Shown one piece after another: positions 1-6,271 of a stretch of 14,483 bases of DNA. The notes below the pieces were generated by a model. The model was not told where the DNA came from. It did not search any database and saw only the letters and a program-made list of their open reading frames with translations. The stretch lies in the NCBI GenBank assembly GCA_030018715.1, contig JASEHN010000030.1:1-14483 (forward strand). The letters are read 5' to 3'. A program made the position numbers and the translations under genes. Within the stretch, counting starts at the first letter, position 1. The number at the start of each line of letters is the position of its first letter. The stretch is from Thermodesulfobacteriota bacterium. Lineage in GTDB: Bacteria > Desulfobacterota > SM23-61.

Positions 1-410
1 CCGGCGATAAGCACGCCCAGGGCAATGGGCAAAAAAGCGCTCCTTAGGCTCATTCCTAAAAGAAAAGCTAAAAGCGAACCGGTCCAGGCCCCGGTCCCGG
101 GTAACGGAACCGCCACAAAGAGCATAAGACCTATCTTTTCGTATTTATCGACGATTGCGCTGCGCCGCCGAGTCCTTTCAAAAATCCAGTGGAAAAACTT
201 TTCCATGAATTCAATCCGGCTTAAAAACCTGGTAACCGGGTCAAGGAAGAGAATGATAAAGGGTACCGGGAAAATATTGCCTAAGAGAGCGACGAGCAAA
301 ACCCACGGCCAGGGCAGATGCAGGGCAAATATCCCGGCAGGGATTGCTCCTCTTAGTTCCCAGACCGGGGTTGCGGCCAGCACAAAGACCCAAAGATAAT
401 TTAGATTCAT
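1..410 (-). CDS. Small multidrug export family (COG2426-type) membrane protein, partial
   Basis: This minus-strand gene starts at ATG 410-408 and runs off the left edge, so the first 136 codons are visible. The protein is hydrophobic and begins MNLNYLWVFVLAATPVWELR. It then carries R-G-A-I-P-A-G, L-G-N-I-F-P-V-P-F-I, a basic stretch with FERTRRRS, and L-P-G-T-G-A-W-T-G. I recognise this as the pattern of the Sm_multidrug_ex family of small inner-membrane proteins; the export role is only a family name, with weak functional proof. There are membrane segments near residues 4-18, 30-52 and from about 95 onward. An AGAAGAG Shine-Dalgarno-like stretch lies just upstream, and a TGA lies upstream in the same frame with no ATG between. 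It lies 74 bp downstream of uppP on the same strand and is probably cotranscribed with it. The family call is fairly sure; the C-terminus is not visible. Confidence 0.8.
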   Translation of the reverse strand, partial: MNLNYLWVFVLAATPVWELRGAIPAGIFALHLPWPWVLLVALLGNIFPVPFIILFLDPVTRFLSRIEFMEKFFHWIFERTRRRSAIVDKYEKIGLMLFVAVPLPGTGAWTGSLLAFLLGMSLRSAFLPIALGVLIA

Positions 411-484
411 ACGTTTTATCTCTTCTGCATTTTCTTCATCGTCTTTTCCGCCGCCATATCGAGCGCCGGCATTGAGCGGTCATT

Positions 485-1315
485 TTACCCTTTTAAGAAG
501 AGCCAAAAGATGATTACCCCGGCGAGGATTAAGCGGTACCCGGCGAATATATTGAGGGTATGCTGCCTTAAATAGCGCATGAGAAAAGCGATGGAAAGGT
601 ATCCCGCTATTCCCGAAGAAACAAAACCGATGGCAAAAAACGGCCAATCGGTTGCCATCCCAGGATAGAAGAGGTGCCGCAATTGGAGAAAGGCTGCCCC
701 GGCAATAGCCGGAGTGGAGAGAAGAAAGGAGAAACGCGTGGCCGCTTCTCTTTGGTACCCGCGCAACAGGCCAGCGGTGATGGTGATTCCCGAGCGGGAG
801 ACTCCGGGAAGCAGAGCCAGGGCCTGGGCAAACCCGATGATCAGAGAGTCTTTCAGCGTCAATTTATCCAGGGGTTGAGAACGCCGGGAGCGCTTTTCCG
901 CGTAGATCATTAAAAAACTTACGGCCGTCAAGGGGAAAACGATTAAGCCGGGGTTCCGAAAGCTGGTCTCGATCATATCCTGCAAAAAGAAACCAGCAAT
1001 GGCTGCCGGGATGGTAGAAAGAACAATATAGACAATTAGTTTTTCGTGAAAATTCGCCACTCTTCGCTGCCGGATAATTCTGAAAAATCCCCGGATTAGA
1101 TTTACCCAATCCTTCCAGAAATACCAGATAATGGCCACGAGCGTTCCGGCGTGAAGGGCCACGTCAAAAGTCAGGTTGTCTATCAGAGAATTTTGCCAGC
1201 CGAAGAACCGGGGAACCAGGATAAGGTGGGCCGAGCTGCTGATGGGCAGAAATTCAGTCAGCCCCTGCAAGACGCCTAAAAAAAGGGCCTGGAGGAAAAG
1301 TAAGGATGCGCCCAT
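485..1315 (-). CDS. uppP: Undecaprenyl-diphosphatase UppP (BacA family)
   Basis: This integral membrane enzyme dephosphorylates undecaprenyl pyrophosphate to the monophosphate. It recycles the lipid carrier used for peptidoglycan and other envelope polymers and can confer bacitracin resistance. The 276-residue length is normal for the family. Both signature regions are present: GLTEFLPISSSAH at residues 18-30 (catalytic-region Glu21, Ser26-28, His30) and LLPGVSRSG at 168-176 (Arg174). Several hydrophobic segments span the rest, ending in a C-terminal membrane helix and FLKG. The ATG at 1315-1313 fits the family N-terminus, but its own ribosome site is weak (a TAGG just upstream). A 26-codon ORF with a much better site ends 3 nt before it, so translational coupling is plausible. 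A weak minus-strand promoter lies near 1434-1462. Confidence 0.95.
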   Translation of the reverse strand: MGASLLFLQALFLGVLQGLTEFLPISSSAHLILVPRFFGWQNSLIDNLTFDVALHAGTLVAIIWYFWKDWVNLIRGFFRIIRQRRVANFHEKLIVYIVLSTIPAAIAGFFLQDMIETSFRNPGLIVFPLTAVSFLMIYAEKRSRRSQPLDKLTLKDSLIIGFAQALALLPGVSRSGITITAGLLRGYQREAATRFSFLLSTPAIAGAAFLQLRHLFYPGMATDWPFFAIGFVSSGIAGYLSIAFLMRYLRQHTLNIFAGYRLILAGVIIFWLFLKG

Positions 1316-1318
1316 AGC

Positions 1319-1399
1319 CTACCGGTTTTCCCTCAGGGGCTCTTTGCGGATCCGGTCGCCGTGTCCTTGGTGGCCTGGATCAGAATGGCGTTTGGGCAT
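1319..1399 (-). CDS. 26-codon ORF upstream of uppP (possible leader peptide or radC remnant)
   Basis: Reading the minus strand, an ATG at 1399-1397 follows a purine-rich stretch holding AAGGAG and AGGAAG, and opens 26 codons ending in TAG at 1321-1319. The stop is 3 nt before the uppP start. The peptide is basic and His-rich, with the core GHQGHGDRIRK. This recalls the GHR-x-R-(L/I)-R start of RadC proteins, so it may be the remains of a radC N-terminus; the match is short and unproven. The alternative is a translated leader that helps initiation at the poorly marked uppP start. No downstream part of radC is present. Confidence 0.35.
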   Translation of the reverse strand: MPKRHSDPGHQGHGDRIRKEPLRENR

Positions 1400-1433
1400 T
1401 CTTCCTGTATCTCCTTCCGAATTTTTAAATTCT

Positions 1434-1462
1434 ATAATCGACGGGGAAGAAGGAAAAGTCAA
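1434..1462 (-). promoter_or_regulatory. Possible weak promoter for uppP
   Basis: Reading the minus strand, TTGACT (1462-1457) is followed after 17 nt by GATTAT (1439-1434). The -35 matches 5 of 6 consensus bases and the -10 matches 4 of 6. It would start transcription about 25-30 nt before the 26-codon ORF. It is a consensus match only. Confidence 0.35.
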
Positions 1463-1521
1463 GGAATATTTGGAAAAGAAAAGGATACCTGGGCACTAAT
1501 ACCGCAATTCAATGATTTTTC

Positions 1522-1552
1522 TTGACTTTAAAGCTGCTGAGTTATATATAAA
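1522..1552 (+). promoter_or_regulatory. Probable sigma70-type promoter of the restriction operon
   Basis: TTGACT at 1522-1527 is followed by a 17-nt spacer and TATATA at 1545-1550; a better hexamer, TATAAA at 1547-1552, sits at 19 nt. The predicted start is near 1557-1560, giving a leader of about 50 nt before the res ATG at 1609, which has AGAGAAG as its ribosome site. It is the only strong match seen in the 209 bp between the divergent genes (1400-1608) and the obvious promoter for the rightward operon. I saw no clear operator palindrome next to it. Confidence 0.6.
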
Positions 1553-1608
1553 AGCATCAAGGGGCTAACTTTTTAATCTTCCTTTAACCTTCCCAAGAGA
1601 AGTATTTA

Positions 1609-4600
1609 ATGAAGCAGGTCGTCATCGAAAACCCTGTTATCAACTCCCCTTTCGAAGAACCCGCGCGACATTTTCGTTTCTCAGAAGACGGCATTACCGA
1701 TGAGATCGTAGGATCCCGCCGAATAAGCGCCTACTTTGTGCCCATTGCCTCGCCCAAGAAAAAAGGTGCCCAGGCACAGCTTTCTTTCGACACGGAATGG
1801 ACCCAAGATCGGGTTCAAGAAAATAAGTTCATTAACCGGGTACGTGAGCGCGTAAAAATGTGGCGGCAGGGTGGTTATATGGGAGTAACGAAGACCACGG
1901 CCCGCCTCCTCGAATATTGGAACAATCCGGATCGAGATAAGAAGCTTTTCTTCTGCCAGATCGAGGCGCTGGAAACCCTGATCTATATTACGGAGGTGGC
2001 CAAGAAATTCGGCGATGCCTGGATTGAAAACGAGCTCCGCCGGGGCAACGAAGACGCCAATCCCTTATTGTTCAGGGTTGCCTGCAAAATGGCCACAGGC
2101 AGCGGCAAGACGGTGGTCATGGCCATGCTTATCGCCTGGAATGCGCTAAATAAATTTGCCAACCCGCAGGATGCTCGTTTCTCTGATGCTTTTTTAATCG
2201 TTACCCCGGGGATTACGATCAAGGACCGCTTGCGGGTGCTTCTGTCCAATGACCCACAAAACTATTACCGGCAACGGGATGTTTTGCCGGCCGAGCTCAT
2301 GGATGATCTGGGCAAGGCCAAAATTATCATTACCAATTTTCATGCTTTCAAGCTGCGGGAACGCAATGAAGCAGGAAGATTGACCAAGAAAATCCTTGTC
2401 CAAGGGGGTGAGTCACCCTTTACCGAAACCCCTGATCAAATGGTTCGTCGGGTTTGCCGTGAGCTTGGAACGAAGAAAAACATCGTCGTTATCAACGATG
2501 AGGCGCATCATTGTTACCGGCGTCGTGCAGAGGGTGAAGAGGTCAAACTTTCGGGTGATGAGCGCAGAGAAGCGGAAAAGCGAGAGGAAGAAGCGCGCAT
2601 ATGGATTTCAGGCCTGGAAGCCGTCAAAGCAAAGATCGGAGTTAAATTTGTTTATGACCTATCGGCGACCCCATTCTTTTTGCGGGGATCTGGCTATCCC
2701 GAAGGAACCTTGTTTCCGTGGGTGGTTTCGGATTTTTCATTGATTGACGCCATTGAATCAGGCATCGTAAAGGTTCCGCGGGTTCCTGTCGCTGATGACT
2801 CCATGATTGGTGATCAACCCACCTATCGAGACCTATGGCTGCGGATCAGGGAAGGTCTTCCCAAAAAAGGACGTAGAACGCAGGCGATTGGGGGGGAGCC
2901 AAAACTTCCCGTTGAGCTTCAGGGAGCACTCCACAGCCTCTATGGAAATTACGAAAAGTATTACCGCCAATGGGAAAAGAACAGCGAAGCGCGGGCCAAA
3001 GGACTGACCCCGCCTGTCTTTATCGTGGTATGCAATAACACCAATGTTTCCAAGCTCGTATTTGACTATATTGCCGGCTGGGAAAAATCTTTGCCGGACA
3101 AGACTCCCCTCGTCGTTCCCGGAGAGCTATCCATTTTTAACAATGAAGAAAATGGGGGGTGGAGCGCCCGGCCCAACACCATCCTGATCGACAGCGAGCA
3201 GCTTGAATCCGGGGAAGCCATGAGCCCGGATTTCAAAAAGATCGCCGCCATTGAGATAGAGGAATTCAAAGCTGAATACCGCGCCCGTTTTCCGGGGCGT
3301 GATACCGAAAGTTTCACGGACGAAGATCTTCTGCGGGAGGTCATGAATACTGTTGGCAAACCCGGCAAGCTGGGGGAGCAGGTGAAATGTGTCGTCTCGG
3401 TCTCCATGCTCACGGAGGGATGGGATGCCAATACCGTCACCCACATCCTCGGCGTAAGGGCTTTCGGGACGCAACTCCTTTGTGAACAGGTTGTGGGCCG
3501 CGGCCTTCGCCGGATGAACTATGCTATAAATGAAAACGGCAGATTCGAGCCTGAATATGCAGAGGTTTATGGCGTGCCGTTTTCATTTATTCCTTGTTCG
3601 GGATCGGCCAAAGAACCCAAGCCCGGGCCAACTCCCACCCGAGTCCGTGCCCTGGAAGAGCGCATAGCCTGCGAAATTACTTTTCCCCATCTTGTGGGTT
3701 ATCGATATGAATTACCCGCAGAGAGGCTTTCCGTTTGTTTTTCGGAAGAATCCAAAATGACATTATCAACCGCTGACATCCCCACCAAAGTTGAACTTGA
3801 TCCAATTGTCGGAGAATCGAGCCTCCATAACCTTGACGACCTCAAGCGACGCCGTGAGCAGGAAGTCGTGTTTCTTCTTGCTAAGCTGGTTTCAGAGAAA
3901 TATTTCCGGGATGATGATGGTAACGGAAAACCCTGGCTTTTTCCCCAAATTCTTCAAATCTCAAAACGCTGGCTATCGGAATGTGTCATCTTGAAGGACA
4001 ACACATTTCCCCAGCTCCTTCTCCTTGTTGAGTTTGCCCATAATGCTGCTGACCGTATCTACAAAGCGATGGTTGCCTCCAGTGAAGGCGATAAAGCGAT
4101 CAAACCTATTCTGAAACCCTATGAAGAGGTAGGTTCAACACGCTATGTGGATTTTGATACTACCCGACCCGTCTACCCAACCCGGCCAGGCAAATGCCAT
4201 ATATCCCATGTGGTTGCGGACACGGAATCATGGGAACAGAAGATGGCCAGCGCCCTGGAGGAGATGGAAGAGGTGATTTCTTACGCCAAGAATCACAACC
4301 TCGGTTTTGCCATCCCTTATACTATCAATGGTGAAGAACGGAATTATTATCCGGATTTTATCGCTCGGATAAAGTCGCCTTCTCCCTCTCCCCCTTCGGG
4401 AGAGGGTCGGGGTGAGGGGGAAATTAATCTTATCATCGAAGTCACCGGCGAGGCCAAAAAGGACAAGGCGGCTAAAGTTTCTACCACTCGGACATTATGG
4501 GTGCCGGCCATCAATAACCATGGCGGCTTTGGCCGCTGGGCTTTTCTGGAAATTCATGATCCCTGGAATGCGATAACCCTAATCCAGTCTTTTCTAAGCG

Positions 4601-4620
4601 AATTAAAAGGGGCCTTATGA
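1609..4620 (+). CDS. res: Type III-like restriction endonuclease, Res subunit (SF2 helicase plus PD-(D/E)XK nuclease)
   Basis: This is the ATP-dependent translocase-nuclease of a restriction-modification system. It has 1003 residues, in the normal range for type III Res and the related family I know as BPTD_3080-type restriction endonucleases. Visible SF2 motifs in order: Walker A ATGSGKT at 162-168, DEAH at 297-300, SAT at 352-354, T-E-G-W-D at 602-606 and Q-V-V-G-R-G-L-R-R at 627-635. A C-terminal nuclease core follows: Y-P-D-F near 914-917 and I-I-E-V-T-G near 942-947, the catalytic pair being Asp916 and Glu944. The usual E-x-K lysine is Thr946. Between these two strands lies a Pro/Ser/Gly/Glu stretch, residues about 924-937, encoded by a GC-rich palindrome that looks inserted in frame. 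Starts at ATG with AGAGAAG upstream; its TGA overlaps the tcmP ATG (ATGA). First gene of the defence operon. Confidence 0.93.
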   Translation: MKQVVIENPVINSPFEEPARHFRFSEDGITDEIVGSRRISAYFVPIASPKKKGAQAQLSFDTEWTQDRVQENKFINRVRERVKMWRQGGYMGVTKTTARLLEYWNNPDRDKKLFFCQIEALETLIYITEVAKKFGDAWIENELRRGNEDANPLLFRVACKMATGSGKTVVMAMLIAWNALNKFANPQDARFSDAFLIVTPGITIKDRLRVLLSNDPQNYYRQRDVLPAELMDDLGKAKIIITNFHAFKLRERNEAGRLTKKILVQGGESPFTETPDQMVRRVCRELGTKKNIVVINDEAHHCYRRRAEGEEVKLSGDERREAEKREEEARIWISGLEAVKAKIGVKFVYDLSATPFFLRGSGYPEGTLFPWVVSDFSLIDAIESGIVKVPRVPVADDSMIGDQPTYRDLWLRIREGLPKKGRRTQAIGGEPKLPVELQGALHSLYGNYEKYYRQWEKNSEARAKGLTPPVFIVVCNNTNVSKLVFDYIAGWEKSLPDKTPLVVPGELSIFNNEENGGWSARPNTILIDSEQLESGEAMSPDFKKIAAIEIEEFKAEYRARFPGRDTESFTDEDLLREVMNTVGKPGKLGEQVKCVVSVSMLTEGWDANTVTHILGVRAFGTQLLCEQVVGRGLRRMNYAINENGRFEPEYAEVYGVPFSFIPCSGSAKEPKPGPTPTRVRALEERIACEITFPHLVGYRYELPAERLSVCFSEESKMTLSTADIPTKVELDPIVGESSLHNLDDLKRRREQEVVFLLAKLVSEKYFRDDDGNGKPWLFPQILQISKRWLSECVILKDNTFPQLLLLVEFAHNAADRIYKAMVASSEGDKAIKPILKPYEEVGSTRYVDFDTTRPVYPTRPGKCHISHVVADTESWEQKMASALEEMEEVISYAKNHNLGFAIPYTINGEERNYYPDFIARIKSPSPSPPSGEGRGEGEINLIIEVTGEAKKDKAAKVSTTRTLWVPAINNHGGFGRWAFLEIHDPWNAITLIQSFLSELKGAL
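4378..4420 (+). repeat. GC-rich palindromic repeat inserted in frame inside res
   Basis: CCCTCTCCC at 4384-4392 and GGGAGAGGG at 4398-4406 form a perfect 9-bp stem with a 5-nt loop. A G-rich tail, GGGGTGAGGGGG, ends at 4420. The whole stretch resembles widespread dispersed palindromes of proteobacterial genomes (CCCTCTCCC/GGGAGAGGG followed by GGGGTGAGGG). It is translated as a low-complexity Ser/Pro then Gly/Glu segment and keeps the res frame. That other copies exist is from memory and cannot be checked here. Confidence 0.7.
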
Positions 4621-5498
4621 ATGCTTTATTGCACTCTTATGGCGGCGATTGGACTACGGATAAGCTGAAAAGAGTTAGAAAGTATTTGGAAGCCTATGCA
4701 AGGATAATGAGTCAGCATTTTTTTCGGTTTGCCTACATAGATGCCTTTGCTGGAACCGGATACCGCGCACTTAAGCAGGATGAAAATCCGAAAGAATTGA
4801 TGTTACCAGAATTTGCGGAGAAGGAAGCAAAAGATTTCTTGGAGGGATCTGCTCGCATAGCCCTTCAAATAAAGCCGAGTTTTACCAAATATATTTTCAT
4901 CGAGAAGGATGAGAAACGGTTCGCGGAGCTTGAAAAATTAAAGAATGATTTTCCAGAAGTCCGTGAAGATATTATATTGATCAATGCCGAGGCGAATGCC
5001 TATATCAAAGATTTATGCCAAAATTACAAATGGGCAAGAAATCGAGCCGTGCTTTTCCTTGACCCTTTCGGAATGCAGGTAATCTGGGAAACTATAGAGG
5101 CAATAGCGGAAACCAAAGCTATCGATCTATGGTACCTATTTCCTCTTGGAGTAGCTGTAAACAGACTGCTTAGAAGGAATGGGGAAATAAATGAGCCGCT
5201 AAAGATAAAACTTGACAAGCTGTTCGGCACACAGGACTGGTATGAATCCTTTTACCAAAAGAGCGTTAGCTCCACCTTATTCGGCGAGAGTGCTGTTACC
5301 GAAAAAATAGCTACTTATAAGGCCATAGGAAACTATTTCGTTGCTCGCCTAAAGAAAATATTCCCGGGTGTTGCTGAAAACCCGCTACCGCTTTTGAATT
5401 CAAAAAACAATCCATTATATTTGCTTTGTTTTGCCTCCGCAAATCCAAGAGGAGCAAAAACAGCAATCAAAATCGCGCAAGATATTCTGAAGGGGTGA
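4617..5498 (+). CDS. tcmP: Three-Cys-motif partner protein TcmP
   Basis: TcmP proteins (TIGR04474-type) are known for lying beside a Gp37/Gp68 (DUF5131) three-Cys protein, exactly as here; their biochemical role is, as far as I know, not established. The 293-residue sequence reads like a Rossmann-fold methyltransferase. D-A-F-A-G-T-G at 42-48 looks like the SAM-binding loop, I-E-K-D at 95-98 the acidic end of strand 2, and F-L-D-P-F-G at 147-152 a DPPY-like motif IV. That resemblance is my inference. The start overlaps the res stop (ATGA), implying translational coupling. Base composition is clearly lower in G+C than res: by hand count 20/60 at 4921-4980 and 21/60 at 5401-5460, against 34/60 and 37/60 in two res stretches. 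This suggests the gene arrived separately. DUF5131 follows after 3 nt. Confidence 0.85.
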   Translation: MNALLHSYGGDWTTDKLKRVRKYLEAYARIMSQHFFRFAYIDAFAGTGYRALKQDENPKELMLPEFAEKEAKDFLEGSARIALQIKPSFTKYIFIEKDEKRFAELEKLKNDFPEVREDIILINAEANAYIKDLCQNYKWARNRAVLFLDPFGMQVIWETIEAIAETKAIDLWYLFPLGVAVNRLLRRNGEINEPLKIKLDKLFGTQDWYESFYQKSVSSTLFGESAVTEKIATYKAIGNYFVARLKKIFPGVAENPLPLLNSKNNPLYLLCFASANPRGAKTAIKIAQDILKG

Positions 5499-5501
5499 GG
5501 T

Positions 5502-6251
5502 TTGGCACAGAATTCAGCAATAGAATGGACCGGTTCTACTTGGAATCCCGTAACCGGATGCAGAAAAATAAGCCCCGGGTGTAAGAACTGCTATGCCGAG
5601 CGTATGACCAGGCGTCTGAAGGCAATGGGGCAACCAAATTATGTGAACGGCTTCGAACTCGCCCTGCATGATCATGTCCTGAAACTCCCTCTTCTCTGGA
5701 AAAAGTCCCAAACCATTTTTGTAAATTCAATGAGTGATCTTTTTTTAGAGAATGTCCCGGAGATGTTTATAAAGAAAGTTTTTGGTGTTATGCATAGCGC
5801 ATACTGGCATACCTTTCAGATCCTTACCAAACGGGCTGAAAGATTGCTCAGATTAAACGCCACCTTGCAATGGATGCCAAACATCTGGATCGGAGTAAGC
5901 GTCGAGAATAGCGAATATGAATTCCGAATTGACCATCTGCGTGAAACGAAGGCATACGTTAAATTCCTTTCACTTGAACCTCTCCTAGGTCCCATTCCAA
6001 ATTTGAACTTAACTGGAATTGACTGGGTAATCGTTGGGGGCGAATCTGGGCCAGGGGCGAGAAGTATGGACCCGATGTGGGTAATCAATATTCGTAACCA
6101 ATGTCAAAAAGCGAAGGTGCCATTTTTCTTCAAACAATGGGGAGGGCCAAGAAAGAAAAAGGCCGGTCGAGAGTTAGAAGGCCGGACCTGGGATGAAATG
6201 CCCATGCCCGCACACAAAATGAGCACAAATCACATTCCAACTGGGTTTTAA
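5502..6251 (+). CDS. DUF5131 / phage Gp37-Gp68 family three-Cys-motif protein (radical SAM-like)
   Basis: The protein has 249 residues. An N-terminal cluster motif gives C20, C27 and C30 (C-x6-C-x2-C-Y) in the context W-N-P-V-T-G-C...S-P-G-C-K-N-C-Y-A. Family hallmarks follow: N-S-M-S-D-L-F near 75-81, Q-I-L-T-K-R at 106-111, I-G-V-S-V-E-N at 130-136, S-L-E-P-L-L-G at 157-163, V-G-G-E-S-G at 178-183, and F-K-Q-W-G-G at 210-215. The three Cys probably hold a 4Fe-4S cluster. The family is regarded as related to radical SAM enzymes and spore photoproduct lyase, so DNA or nucleotide chemistry is plausible but unproven. The likely start is TTG at 5502, because an AGGGGTGAGG ribosome site precedes it and the family begins with W-T-x-x-T-W-N-P shortly after. 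It lies 3 nt after tcmP and 20 nt before mod, on the same transcript. Confidence 0.88.
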   Translation: MAQNSAIEWTGSTWNPVTGCRKISPGCKNCYAERMTRRLKAMGQPNYVNGFELALHDHVLKLPLLWKKSQTIFVNSMSDLFLENVPEMFIKKVFGVMHSAYWHTFQILTKRAERLLRLNATLQWMPNIWIGVSVENSEYEFRIDHLRETKAYVKFLSLEPLLGPIPNLNLTGIDWVIVGGESGPGARSMDPMWVINIRNQCQKAKVPFFFKQWGGPRKKKAGRELEGRTWDEMPMPAHKMSTNHIPTGF

Positions 6252-6271
6252 GCGAGAGGAATAATATTTTA

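Noticed and set aside
25..399. Plus-strand 124-codon open frame at the left end
   Set aside because: Its composition is basic and patternless, while the minus strand of the same DNA encodes a recognisable membrane protein family.
416..472. 18-codon minus-strand ORF between uppP and the export-family gene, in the same frame as uppP after its stop
   Set aside because: It is too short, has no clear ribosome site and no recognised similarity; a read-through tail of uppP is possible but unsupported.
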